This document shows positions 42,990-55,943 of a stretch of 64,000 bases of DNA, piece after piece. The number at the start of each line of letters is the position of its first letter. Position 1 is the first letter of the stretch. The DNA comes from Geosiphon pyriformis (lineage: Eukaryota; Glomeromycota; Glomeromycetes; Archaeosporales; Geosiphonaceae). The notes below the pieces were generated by a model. The model searched no databases, was not told where the DNA came from, and saw only the letters and a program-made list of their open reading frames with translations. Made by a program: the position numbers and the translations under genes. The DNA is taken from assembly GCA_016748015.1 (NCBI GenBank), contig JAAOMT010000439.1, forward strand, positions 557,170 to 621,169, in the 5' to 3' direction.

Positions 42990-44896
42990 ATAAAGGCTGC
43001 CTCTAATAGCAGTTTGTCAAGTTCAAAAACTTCCTTGGGTGCTTCTTCTGGTCCTGCTGGTGGCTTCTTTTCACAAAAAAAAGGGTTTCTCTTCACAATG
43101 TCAAGTATTCTGGTATTAAAGGTGGTGTTTCTTTGGCCAAATCTCATTCTGATGGGGGCATGTACTCTAATATGAAAAATAATTCTAGTAGTAGTATTGT
43201 TGATGATGTCCTGGTCAGTAGTAGTGATAAGTTTTTTCTTGGTTCAGCTGCTACAACTCCTAAGGCAAAGAAAGTTAAAAATAATTTGGCCTGTGGTCTC
43301 CCTCTTGGCTTTCTGGATTATGATATGGATAACAATGATGGTGGTTTCCTCCCTTCCCCTCTTGGTATTTCTTTGGAAAGAAAGTGGTTAGATCCCAAAA
43401 TAATCAAAACTCAGATGGAAGTTGCTGTGAAAAAATCTTTTGCTCTGAACATTAATCTCTTAGTTATGGAAGGCAAATCAGCTATAACCAAAACTCAAGT
43501 CATCAGAAAATTATTTTCAAAAATCAATGGTTTTGGGGGGGCCACTACCCCCTCAAAATTTGAAGAGATTATCAGATCTATTTTCACTTCAGAGATTAGC
43601 ATGAAAAAGGCCACATTATTGGCCAGAGAAAAAAGGATTACTGTAAATACCAATCTTAAGAAACAAGAAATTTGTTCGGATTGGGCCATAATAATAAAGA
43701 AAATTCCCATAGATACGCCAAAGGGAATAATCATTGCAGCTCTTTCTGAGTTTGGTCAAGTAGTGTCGATCCGATTACAACTTATTGGGCTGTGGCAAAA
43801 GACTGTAGTGGAGTTTGCCAAATCAAGTCAAGCAGATTTGTTGGCAGCTAAGTGGTCATTCTTGATCAGGAAAAATTCAGTGTGCGTGGCCAAAGCTGTA
43901 GGGGATGGTAAGACATGGGCATTAAGGGATCGGTTTAGGGCACTTTTGTTTACTTTGCCTGTGGGTACAACTGTGCATGATCTTGGAAATCTTTTGAAAG
44001 GGGCTGGTGGGAAGACATGTGTTATTAATCAGTTATTAAAAAGTGGCAATAAGACTTGCTGTGCTGTGGTTGGCTTCAAGTCTGATAAAATGTTGGAGTC
44101 GGCTTTTTGCACAGTTCTAATTCTTGGTGGAGTGAAGCTTTCTTAGGCTAGATTGGGTCTTGCTTAGTGTAATAGATGTGAGAAGTTTGGTCATTCAGTT
44201 TTGGAGTGTAATGCTGAGATTGCTTTCACTCCCAAGCCTCCAAAATTATTTATAAAGTGGGTCACTTTGAATGAGAATTGCCTCCAATTTGCCAAGTTGT
44301 ACACAAAAAAGAGTGTCCCTATCTCTCGCCCAGCTGTCTTTGGCAGTAAATTGTAGGCTCAGATTATTTCTTCTGCATCTACATCTTATGGTCTTTCTGT
44401 TGGGTCTGATTCGAGTTTCTCTTCCTTTGGTGGTCCAGATTCTGGTAGTCTACCTCCTTCTACTTTCATGTTTAACTCTGCTTTGAATGAATGCTTGTCG
44501 TCTTTGAAATGATCTTTGGAACTTTTGTCGGACCAAGTGTTGTGTATAGTAAAATGCCTAAATGGTGTCAGGTTGGTGTCTTTGGTATCTGTTTCAAAGG
44601 AAACTCCTGCTATGTCTGTTTCTCAACCTCTTGCTTCTATTCCGTTTATGGTTGCAAATTTAAATTTCCTTTCTGATATGGTCTTGGATAATCCTAATAG
44701 TCTTTTTGATACCTTCCTTCCTATTGCTACTGACAGTCTGGTTTTTGGCTTAAGCAGTTTTAAGGTCTTAACTTCCAAGTTGAACAGTCTTAAATCTAAA
44801 TTTGTGGCTCTAGAAGTTTCAGTAAATTTCATTTTAGTGAGGTTTGATCAGTTGTTTGCTGGCTCAAAGTTGTCATTGTCCTTCAATTCTCAATAA
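42990..44896 (+). pseudogene. L3 ORF1 (start codon lost)
   Basis: The position of the L4 start ATG reads ATA here (42990), a G-to-A change. A one-base deficit in an A8 run near 43076-43083 shifts the frame; from 43133 to 44896 a single frame follows with a TAG at 44144-44146 (from TGG) and further stops. Recognisable: 'KSFALNINLLVMEGKSAITK', 'INGFGGATTPSKFEEI', 'IDTPKGIIIAALSEFGQVVS', 'LIGLWQKTVVEFAKSSQADL' and the knuckle C-NR-C-EKFG-H-SVLE-C at about 44165-44210. Confidence 0.82.
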
Positions 44897-47800
44897 ACAG
44901 TTTAGTTTGGAAAGTTGCAATGTGTAATATTAGGGGAATGAACAATCCTGTAAAACAGGATGATATTATTCATTGGCATAAAAAAATGAACAATGTGATT
45001 TTGATTGTTACTAAAACTAAGTTGAAAAGTAAGATCCGTTCTTGGATCATGAACAAGTTTGATGGCGTTTGGGTTTTTACTTCTGGTTTGAATTCTGGTT
45101 ACCTGGGTTCTGGGGTTGCAATCATTATGAACAATTTTTTGGCTCAGCATATATACAAGGTTTTGGATATTCCTGGCCAGTTTCTTTTTCTCAGGCTCCT
45201 TTTCAAAAATAATCTTTCTGTGTTAGTTTTGGGGCTATATGCTGGAGCTTCTCTGGCAGTTTGTTTCTCTCAAGCAAATAATGTTAATTTTTTGATTGCA
45301 AGGGTGGTGAATAAGTCTTCTTTCATCATCTTGGGTAGTGATTTCAATAAAGATGGTTCTCACAAAAGTGCAAGTTTCAAAAGATGTTTTGATTTAGGTT
45401 TGGTTAACTCCTTGAGTGAGAGCTCATATGAAAAGAAAGCTACGTGAAACAATTCTTGGGAAGTTGCCAAAACTATTGACTATGTGTTTGTGTTGTCGAA
45501 TCTAGTTAATGCAATTTTAGATCGTGATATAGCTGGCATTGAAGAGTTTTTCGATACTGATCATAGAATTGTTTTTGTTTCTGTGGGTCTTGGTGGTTTG
45601 CTGGATGTGCAATTAAACTCATTGCATAAACAGATGAATAAGGATTGTTGGAAGTACAATTTTAAAAGTGCTGATGATGCTTTATGATCAAAGTTTAAGG
45701 ATAAAATGATGGCTAATGCTGTCATGCTCTCTGATAATTTCTTGAATGCCAAAATGCATTCGGATTTGGATGCTATGTGAGATGCTGTTCATAAGACATT
45801 GTGTTTTTTGGCAAATGTGGTTTTTAAAAAAAAATGGTTCAAGGAATATGATGGTGTTTTTACCAAAACCTCATCCAGGTTTCATAGATTGAAGCTGCTG
45901 GTGTTTAAATTGGTTAAAGCTTCCCAGTTGATCGATCGTGATGTATTCACTTTGCTGCTAGAAACTTGGATTCTGCTTAATTCTGTTAATGCTTTGTTGG
46001 TGAAATCTCTTTTTCTCTCAGGTTTCCTTTTGAATAATATACAATCTGCTCTTTCAAAGATCAGGAAATTTTATCATGCTTCTAAGTTGTTAGAGTCGAA
46101 ATGTGCTGAGAATTTTTATATCAGGTCTGCTATCAATAGAAAGATGGAAAGCTTTGAGTCAAACAAAGGTCACACTATCAGGAATGTCTTGGAGCGGTCC
46201 TTTCACAAAGTTGTTTTAGATCATTTGGTGGTGGGTGAGGAGCTGATCTTGGAGCCTAATCATGTTAAAAATAAAGTGGATGAGATAATGGAGAGTTGGA
46301 CGCAGAAGTGAGATGTGGTTTGTAATGTGCCTGAGAATAGGTCTTGTCAGTATCAGCCTCTGGAACATGTTTTTAATGGTGCCTTTTTCAATGTCATGGA
46401 CTGTGTTAGTTTTGTTGAATTATTTGGTGTGGTCTCCAATCTGCCTGATGAGAAAGCTGCTGGTCTTTCAGGCATTTCCAACAAACTCTGAAAGCATTGT
46501 AACGGTTTAGCTCTTAATATGTTCTTGGTTCTCATCAATTTTTGTCTTTCTGATAAATCAATTCCTGGTGTTTGGAGGGAGACTTGGGTTTTAATGATTC
46601 CTAAGCCTTATGAATAGGAAGGCATGCTCACTAATACTCATTCTATAGCTCTGATTGAAACAGCTTGTAAGATTTTTTCTGACAGAATCTCATTGGCATG
46701 CAGCAAGTATGATGTTTTTTATGATGACAATTTTTTAGTTTTAAAGGATACTATGACTTAGTCCCCCATTTTTGCAGTTGGTTCAGTGATCAAAGACACT
46801 ATAGAAAAGAACCGGAAGCTCTGGCTGGTTTTACAGAACATGCAAAAGACTTATAATTCTGTTGGTTGGGAATATTTCAGGAATAGTCTGGTTAGAATCA
46901 AAATGTGTAGCAAGTTTATTCAATTTTTTGGGGGTATTCATGGTGGTTGTACCAACTGGGTTATGACTGATTTTGGGTTAACAAGTGGTTATTATGTGCA
47001 TGATGACTTGGACCAAAGGGAGGTTTTCTCACCTTTCCTTTGGCGGATATTTTATGATCATCTTCTGTACAAGGTTAAGAGACAGGAGAGTGTATGTGGG
47101 TATAGATTGAATTTTTATTTCATTTCTAGGACTGGTCGTGTAGAATCTCAAGCTGAGTTAACTTCATTTCTTGCTGCTGGCGCTTTTGTGGATGATATAA
47201 TCTGGGTTGATAGTAGTCAGGTGGTGGCACAACACATTTTAGATGTTGCTAGCAAATTTTTCAGGCTTAATGACATTTCAATTAACAATAATAAAATCAT
47301 GGCCATTTCTATCAACTGCCAGGTTGCAAATCTCTCTCTTTTGATAAGTGGAATGCCTATATCTGTGGCCAAAAAGGGAGAACTTCATCAGTATTTGGGT
47401 ATCTTTTTGTCCACTGAGAGTCTTTTTAAATCCAGTCTTGCTAAAGCTTATTCAAACATCAAGTTTTTTGCTAATCTTGTGTTAAAAAAGGCCATCTCTG
47501 ATAAACAATTTTCATATTTGATGTCTTTAGTTCTCCATTCTATTGTGAATTATAGAACTCAGTTCAGCTTTGTTCCTTCTAGTGTGTGCAACAAATAGGA
47601 TACTATGATTTGCAAGAGTTTGAAATTGAAATCTGGTCTGCCTTTGGATTTTCCCAATGATGCATTGCATCACCCCTCATTGTATGGCTTGAATACTTTT
47701 AAACAAATCCAGGCTGAACACAAAGTGGCATTTGTTGTTTGTTTTGCAAATTCGGTTGGTATTTTGGGTTGTTTGTTTGCTTACAGATCTCATAACTTGC

Positions 47801-49569
47801 AAGTTTTGTGTTGGCATCCAATCCATCTCTTGAGTTTCTCTGCTCGTATTGGTGTTGGTGCTTCCAATAATTTTTTGGCAGGCTTGGTTTGTATATTTCA
47901 TGATTATAATCTTTCTCTGAGTGGCATCGGAGCCAATGCTTTTCGTCTTCGGAAAGAGACCTCTATGGTATCTGTTCTTGGTGAGTCTAAATTTGTCAGA
48001 TGTCTTCCATCTCTTCGGCATTATGGTGTTGCTTTTGTGGACCAACTTCGGAACTGTAGTGAAGCTGCTTTTACTTAGGCAATCTTTAAACATTGGAAGT
48101 GGTTGGACCCACATGGGCCGATTCCTGTCTGGTTTGATCTTTCAGTTTCTTTTATCAACATGGTGGCTCCCATTTTTGTCATGTCTTCTGCTGTTGGTAG
48201 GGTTGCCCCTCAAAATGTCCTGGATTCAATTGAATTTGTTATGATTTGCGATCATTTGCTTGGTGTCAGTACTGATAGTATTTCAGTTTATACTAATGGT
48301 TTTTTGGCTGGTTTGGGTACTGTTGGCATGCGGGCTGGTGCTGTCATTTTTTTTGATAGTGTTAATTTGGGTTTGGGTGTTAAAGTCTCTGGTTTGGTGT
48401 CTTCTACTATGGTAGAGTTGCAGACTATTGCTCTGGCTTTTGAGTGTGTTCCCCTTTTTAGTTCTGTTCATTTGTTCTCTGACAGTCAGACGGCTTTGAA
48501 TGCATGCAAATCTGAGCTGAGTCTGGTAGTTCCAGACTTTCAAAATCGATGCTGGTTAGAATGCCAACACATTTACAACTTGATTCATAATAAAAATCTG
48601 AACATCTGTTGGTTTAAAGTCAAAGAACATTCTGGTGTTGTGGGTAATGAGCATGTGGATGCTTTTGCTACAGCTGCTACTATGTCTGAACATTCTCTTT
48701 CTTTGCGTGTGAATACATGCTATATTTTGGCAGGTGGTGTGACTGTTTCTGGAAATTCTAGACATTTTGTTTATGATATTTTCCATTGTGTTCATCATGC
48801 TCAATGGGAGATTGGTTCTGGTTTTAGGGTCTTGGTCACCAGTTTGCATGATGATGTGAACTGGCATAGATTTTTTTTCATGTGGCATTCTAATATGCAT
48901 ATGGCTGCTGGTTCTATTAGTAAATGTTTTGTCAGTGCTCATATTTATTTTATGAAGGCTCTATATCATCGACTGTCTGTCGCTGTCTGCAAGTGCCTTT
49001 ATAGTAGATCTTATCCCAGCATTTTATGCTTGTATTGTGGTAAAGTCAAAGTTTCCAATCATGTTTTCTCTTGTGGTTCTGATACTGCTATCTGCACCCA
49101 GCTATTGGACACATATGCAGCTATCTGGGGAGCACTCTCCAGTTTACTCCAGTCATTATTATGAATTATGCAGCTTATGCTCTCTTGTATTTCTAACACT
49201 TTGTTGTATTCAGTGTTTTGTAAGAGCTTTATGTTCAAACTTTGTTTTCAGGAAGTGGTTTCGGTTTTCAGAGACTCAAAGATTGCTTGTCAAAAGATGG
49301 TAGAATTTGTGCGAAATTTTTGTCTTGCTTTTAGGGATGAGGTTTGGCTGGTTTGTGTGAATCACTGTGCTTTAATAGAGAAACATGGCCTGATTCCTAA
49401 AGATGGCTCTGTTTCTGGCCTAGTGTGTGGTCTTTTTTCATTATTCTCTGCAGGAGTGATAAAGATGTTGGGTATTACAGAGGCTTTTGGCATTAGCTTT
49501 GGCTTTCATGCATCTTGTTTATTTTTTTCAGGTATTGAGGATTCTGTATTAATTATTATAGATGCTTAG
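44893..49569 (+). pseudogene. L3 ORF2: endonuclease, reverse transcriptase, RNase H
   Basis: One unbroken register of 1559 codons (44893-49569) with only nonsense changes (for example TGA 45445, 45676, 45778, 46309, 46489; TAG 47596, 48076). The start reads ATA where ATG is expected. Endonuclease 44920-45690 ('TKLKSKIRSWI', 'ILGSDFNKDGS', 'DTDHRIVFVS'), RT 46590-47350 (stops around the finger region; 'FVDDIIWVD' with both Asp kept), RNase H 48280-48680 ('VYTNGFL' where YTDGSL is expected, so the first catalytic Asp is Asn; 'LFSDSQTALNA'; 'KEHSGVVGNEHVDAFA'), Cys/His motif 'CLYCGKVKVSNHVFSC'. Several catalytic changes show it has been inactive for some time. Confidence 0.9.
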
Positions 49570-49698
49570 TGTAGTTCTGATTGGCCTGAGTGGCTGGTCA
49601 TGTGTAGAAAATGCATGATTTATGTCTAGTTTAGATCTCTTATGATGTATTGTACTAAGTAATATTTGGATCTCACTCATTAAACAATAAAAAAAAAA
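49570..49698 (+). repeat. L3 3' UTR and A-rich tail
   Basis: GAGTGGCTGGTCATGTGTAG and ATTTGGATCTCACTCATT followed by CAATAAAAAAAAAA. Nearly the same as the minus-strand L4 UTR. Confidence 0.88.
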
Positions 49699-50424
49699 TT
49701 AAGATTTGTAATTAATAATAAACTAATATTAAATAAAATACTGTTTATTAAAAACAGGTTTTTTTAATATTATATTTAACTATTAATCAAACTAAGTTTA
49801 ATTAAACTATTTATTAATAAATAAATATCCAAATATTTATAAATTTTTTTTTGAAATAAAAATAAACTAATTGTCAATATATAAAAAAGTGTTTTTGATT
49901 TTTTAATTAATAAAAATAATTATTGTTTTATTATTATTAATTGAAATATTATTAATACTAAAGAATTTATTTGTAATATTTAAAATAATTAAATAAAAAT
50001 CTGATTATTCTTAATTTTAATTGTATTATTAACAAATATTTTAGTTATTAAATATAAAATTAAATTAATTTATGTCTTAATTTTATCAAACTTAATAATA
50101 AATTTGAAATTATTTTGTATCTGCACAAAATATTCATGTTTTTTAATTTTATATAAAAATAAAAAAATTGTTTTAATCTAAATTATTATGTATTATATAG
50201 TTATTATTTAAACTAAAATTTATTATTATTTTGTTAATATAAATATTATAGATATTTTTAAAAAAATTAATAAACTTTTTACATATTTTAATTTTGATTA
50301 AATTTTTTTAAATAATATTATATGTTTTATATATGTTTTATAAGATTAATTAAAGCTTTTATTTCTTTTTTAATATATTTTTATTACTAAATTTATTGTA
50401 AAATTGGAAATTATATTAAAGTAT
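49699..50424. other. AT-rich spacer after L3
   Basis: About 700 bp of very AT-rich DNA without genes or a recognisable element. Confidence 0.55.
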
Positions 50425-51230
50425 TCTTTAAAATTTATATTATTAATAAAAATTTATATTATTAATTAGCATAAAATTATTTTTATAATTTCTATTATTA
50501 ATTAGCATAAAATTATTTTTATAATTTCTATTATTAATTAGTATATATTATAATTTTAATTTATTACTTATTATTTTATTAAATTATTGAATATTACTAT
50601 CTAATTAGTAATTTAATTTGTATAATACATAAATATAAATAAATATAATAATTAGATTATATAATACAGTAAACTATATAATATTTAAAAATTTACCAAT
50701 ATATTTAAATATTTAATAGTTTATTAAAACAATTAATAATTTATAAAAATAATTTATAGTTTGCCAAAATCTTTAATTTATTAAAATAATAAAAAAAAGT
50801 ATTAGATTATAAAATAATATTATAATAAATTGTATTAAAAAATTTCTTTTTTTCAAAAAAATATATCTTAAAATAATTAATTTAATTATAATAAATCAAT
50901 TAAATAAAATTTACTTTAAAATCCAACCTTTTTTTATAATTATTATTGTTTAAAATTTACAAATTTTAATTAATATTTTAAAATTAATTAGTTATTAATT
51001 TTAGTAATTACTTAATTAATTCTAGATTTGAACCAAAAACATTTTTTTTTATATATTTTTTCTTTTTTTTTTTATAATTAAATAGTTTATAGTTGAAACT
51101 TTCTGTAAAAAAGTTGACTTTTACAACAAAATAATTAAATTTTATTAAAAAACTTATAACCAAAATTTTTTGTAAAAAAGTTAACTTTTATTACAAAGTA
51201 ATTATTTTATTATAAATTTAATAACACAAA
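50425..51230 (+). repeat. AT-converted copy of the LTR-like element seen in L4
   Basis: Collinear by eye with the insert at 55960-56790 over about 800 bp. Landmarks in order: TAATTAGTATATATTATAAT (insert TAATTAGCATATATTATTAT), ATAGTTTGCCAAAATCTTTA (insert GTAGTTTGCCAAAATGTATC), AAAAAAATATATCTTAAAAT (insert GAGAAAATATATCTTACTTT), AAAAAGTTGACTTTTACAAC (insert AAGAGTTGACTTTCACAGC), then a second such motif. Nearly all C and G of the insert have become T and A. Confidence 0.75.
50463..50540. repeat. Tandem duplication of about 37 bp within the ghost LTR
   Basis: The unit TATTATTAATTAGCATAAAA plus TTATTTTTATAATTTC occurs twice in a row; the insert in L4 has one copy. Confidence 0.7.
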
Positions 51231-52607
51231 TAGTTTAAAAATAAATTAGCTTATTAAAAATTTATTAATTTTTATTAATAACAGCTATATGTAATTAAAA
51301 TATAATTTAATAAAACTTTTAAAAATTTTTTTTAATAATTTAATTAAAACAATTAAATAAATGTTTATTAATATACTTTTTTATTTATAAGATTTTAAAA
51401 TTATTAAATAAATTTTAATTTAAGATTTAAAAATTGATTTAATAAACAAATATAAATTTATTATTAATTTTTAATATAATAATATTAAAATTATTATTGT
51501 TTACATAATTCAATAGAATATATTATTATTTTTAAAAAGCTAAAACATTATATAATACCAATTTCTTTTTAATCTAATTTTTTATAATTATATTTACTTA
51601 AAATTTGAATTTAAAATTATTTTATTATTAATAATCAAATAATTTAAAACAATTTTTTAAAAAAAGTATTTTAAAATATTTTGAATTATATATTTTTATT
51701 TACAATAAAACTTTTTATTTATTTAAAAATAACAAATTTTATATAAATATTTAAAACAGTTTATAATTTATAAAACTTAATAATATAATAAAATTTTTGT
51801 ATTTTAAACAAAACAAATTTAATAGTATTTATATTTAAATTAAAATTTAACATACTTTTAATTAATATTGCTTTTGTATAATTAAGATATAACTATAACT
51901 TTATTAATAATAAAAACTTAATTTCAAATTTCAAATTTATTATTTTAGTAATCTTAAATACTAAAAACTCAAAATTATAAAAATCTAAAAAATTTTTTGT
52001 AATTTTATGTTAAAATCTTTAAATCATAATTTTTTGAAAATTGTTTTAGCTAATAAATACACAATTAACTAAATAATACTCTATATTTAATTTAAATTTC
52101 TGGTCTTTTTGTGCTTAAAAAAAACCTCAAAAAATTTATTATTTTAAACAAAATAAAATTTTTAAATTGTAATTATTTAATATTAATTAAGTTTTTAAAA
52201 CTAAATTTTTATTAATCTTTATAAAAAAGCAAATTAAATATTCAATAACAACTCAAATTTATTAATACAAAAACAGTTTTGTAATTAATGTTAAAAAATT
52301 TTTTTATATTCAAAATTATTTGATAATTATTATATTTATAAATAATATAAAAAAAATATAATTAATTATTTTTTTCATTCTTTTTAAATTGTTTTATGTT
52401 GTTTGTCTTAATTATAAAACTATTTAAAAAAAAGTTAATTAAATTAAAATCTAAATATTTTTTAAAACTAATATTTTTTTTGAAACTATTTTTATTAAAA
52501 TTATTATTTAAAATAACAAAAAAACATATATTTATTATTTTAACAATTAAAAAATTTATATTATTAACTTAAATTGAATATTTTTTTTAAATTATATTTA
52601 CATATAG
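51231..52607. other. AT-rich spacer before L4
   Basis: About 1.4 kb, mostly A and T; no ORF or named element. It forms the middle of the L3/L4 inverted repeat together with the preceding DNA. Confidence 0.6.
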
Positions 52608-52740
52608 TTTTTTTTTTTTTTATTGTTTAATAAATGAGGTTCAAATATCACCTAGTACAATACATCATAAGAAATCTAAACTAGGCATAAATCATGCATT
52701 TTCTACACATGACCAGCCACTCAGGCCAATCAGAACTACA

Positions 52741-55700
52741 CTAAGCATCTATAATAACCAACACAGAATCCCTAATACCTGAAAAAAATAAACAAGATGC
52801 ATGAAAACCAAAGCTAATGCCAAAAGCCTCTGTAATACCCAACATCTTTATCACTTCTGCAGAGAATAATGAAGAAAGACCATGCACTAGGCCAGGAACA
52901 GAGCCATCTCTAGGAATCAGGTCATGCTTCTCTATTAAAGCACGGTAACTCACATGAACCAGCCAAATCTCATCCTTAAAAGCAAGACCAAAATTTTACA
53001 CAAATTCCACCATCTTTTGACAAGCAATTTTTGAGTCTTTGAAAACCAAAACCACTTCCTGAAAACAAAGTTTGAACATAAAGCTCTTACAAAATGCTGA
53101 ATACAACAAAGTGTCAGAAACGCAAAAAAGCATAAGCTGCATAATTCGTGATGATGACTGGAGTAAACTGGAGAGTGCTCCCCAAATAGCTGCATGTGTG
53201 TCCAACAGCTGGATGCAGATAGCAGTATCAGAACCACAAGAGAAAACATAATTGGAAACTTTGACTTTACCACAATACAAACATAAAATGCTGGGATAAA
53301 ATCTACTATAAAGGCACTTGCGGACAGCAACAAGCAGTCGATAATGTAGAGCCTTCATGAAATAAGTATAAGCACTGGCAAAACATTTACCAATGGAACC
53401 AGCAGCCATATGCATATCAGGATGCCACATGAAAGAAAACCTATGCCAGTTCACATCACCATGCAAACTGGTGACCAAAATCCTAGAACCAGAACCAATC
53501 TCCCATTGAGCATGATGAACACAATGGAAAATATCATGAACAAAATGTCTAGAATTTCCAAAAACAGCCATACCACCTGCCAAAATATAGTATGCATTCA
53601 CATGCAAAGGAAAAGAATGTTTAGACATAGCAGCAGTCATAGCAAGAGCATCCACATGCTTATTACCCACAACACCAGAATGTTCTTTAACTTTAAACCA
53701 ACAGATGTTCAGATTTTTATTATGAATCAAGTTGTAAATGTGACGGCATTCTAACCAGCATCGATTTCAAAAGTCCGGAACCACCAGACCCAGCTCAAAT
53801 TTGCATGCATCTAAAGCTGCTTGACTGTCAGAGAACAAATAAACAGAACTAGAAAGGGGAACACACTCAAAAGCCAGGGCAATAGCCTGCAACTCCACCA
53901 TAGTAAAAGACACCAAACCAGAGACTTCAACACCCAAACCCAAATTAACACCATCAAAAAAAATGGCAGTACCAGCCCACATGCCAACAGTACCCAAACC
54001 AGCCAAAGAACCATCAGTATAAACCGAAATACTATTAGTACTGACACCAAGCAGATGATCATGAATTGTAACAAATTCAATTGAATCCAGGACATTTTGA
54101 GGGGCAACCCCACCAACAGTAGAAGACGTAATAGAAACGGAAGCCATCATGTTGATAAAAGAAACTGAAAGATCAAACCAGACAGGAATCGGCCCATGTG
54201 GGTCCAACCACTTCCAATGTTTAAAGATTGCCTAAGTAAAAGCAGCTTCACTACAGTTCCGAAGTTGGTCCACAAAAACAACACCATAATGCCAAAGAGA
54301 TGGAAGACATCTGACAAATTTAGACTCACCAAAAACAGATACCATAGGGGTCTCTTTCCGAAGACAAAAAGCATTGGCTCCAATGCCACCCAGAGAAAGA
54401 TTATAATCATGAAATATACAAACCAAGTCTGCCAAAAAATTATTGGAAGCACCAACACCAATACGAGCAGAGAAACTCAAGAGATGGATTGGATGCTAAC
54501 ACAAAACTTGCAAGTCATGAGATCTGTAAGCAAACAAACAACCCAAAATACCAACCAAATTTGCAAAACAAACAACAAATGCCACTTTGTGTTCAGCCTG
54601 AATTTGTTTAAAAGTATTCAAGCCATACAATGAAGGGTGATACAATGTATTATTGGAAAAATCCAAAGGCAGACCAGATTTCAATTTCAAATCCTTGCAA
54701 ATTATAGTATTCTATTTGTTGTACACACTAGGAGGAACAAAGCTGAACTGAGTTCTGTAATTCACAATAGGGTGGAGGACTAAAGACACCAAATACAAAA
54801 ATTGTTTATCAGAGATGGCTTTTTTTAACACAAGATTAGCAAAAAACTTGATGTTTGAATAAGCTTTAGCAAGACTGGATTTAAAAAGACTCTCAGTGGA
54901 CAAAAAGATACCCAAATACTAATGAAGTTCCCCCTTTTTGGCCACAGATATAAGCATTCCACTTATCAAAAGAGAGAGATTCACAACCTGGCAGTTGATA
55001 GGAATGGCCATGGTTTTATCATTGTTAATTAAAATGTCATTAAGCCTGAAAAATTTGCTAGTAACATCTAAAATGTGTTGTGCCACCACCTAACTACTAC
55101 CAACCCAGATCGTATCATCCACAAAAGCGCCAACAGCAAGAAATGAAGTTAACCCAGCTTGAGATTCCACATGACCAGTCCTAAAAACGAAATGAAAATT
55201 CAACCTATACCCATATACACTCTCCTGTCTCTTAACCTTGCACAGAAGAGGATCATAAAATATCTGCCAAAGGAAATGTGAAAAAACCTCCTCTTGGTCC
55301 AAGTCATCATGCACATGATAACCACTTGTTAACCCAAAATTGGTCATAATCCAGTTGATACGATCACCATGAATACTCCCAAAAAATTGAATAAATTTGT
55401 TACACATTTTGATCCTAACCAGATTATTTCTGAGATATTCCCAACCAACAGAATTATAAGTCTTTTGCATGTTCTGCAAAACCAGCCAGAGCTTCCAGTT
55501 TTTTTCTATAGCATTCTTGATCACTAAACCAACCGCGAAAATAGGAGACTGAGTCGTAGTACCTTTCAAAACTAAAAAATTGTCACCATGAAGAACATCA
55601 TACTTGCTGCATGCCAATGAGATTCTGTCAAAAAGAATTTTGGAGAGAATCTTACAAGCTGTTTCAATCAGAGCTATAGGACGAGTATTAGTAAGCATGC

Positions 55701-55943
55701 CTTCCCATTCATAAGGCTTAGGAATCATTGAAACCCAAGCCTCCCTCCAAACACCAGGAATTAATTCATCAGAAAAACAAGAATTGATGAGAACCAAGAA
55801 CATATTAAGAGCTAAACCGTCACAATGCTTTCAGAGTTTGTTGAAGATACCCAAAAGACCAGCAGCTTTCCCATTAGACAGATTGGAAACCACACCAAAT
55901 AATTCAACAAAACCAACACAGTCCATGACATTGGAATAGATGC
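52741..55943 (-). pseudogene. L4 ORF2, 3' part: RT and RNase H
   Basis: One minus-strand register from the insert to the stop at 52741. RT with 'RPIALIETACKILSKILFDR', 'VLKGTTTQSPIFAVG', 'FVDDTIWVG' (catalytic pair kept, near 55110); RNase H near 53640-54050 with 'VYTDGSLAGLGTVGM', 'VELQAIALAFECV', 'LFSDSQAALDA', 'KEHSGVVGNKHVDALA'; Cys/His motif 'CLYCGKVKVSNYVFSC' with the His replaced by Tyr (C-to-T). Transition-type stops occur between open blocks (for example near 54210, 54690, 54915, 55085). Confidence 0.88.

Larger units (their letters stand above)
42866..49698 (+). mobile_element. LINE copy L3, full length
   Basis: 5' leader at about 42866 (TTTTTTCTCTCATACATCCC), ORF1, ORF2, conserved 3' UTR and a CAATAAAAAAAAAA tail. 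It is closest to L4, with which it shares long stretches of the encoded protein and the ATTAAACAATAAAA tail junction. Confidence 0.93.

Noticed and set aside
50463-50540. Direct repeats as a CRISPR array
   Set aside because: Only two immediately adjacent units without spacers, within a eukaryotic transposon ghost.
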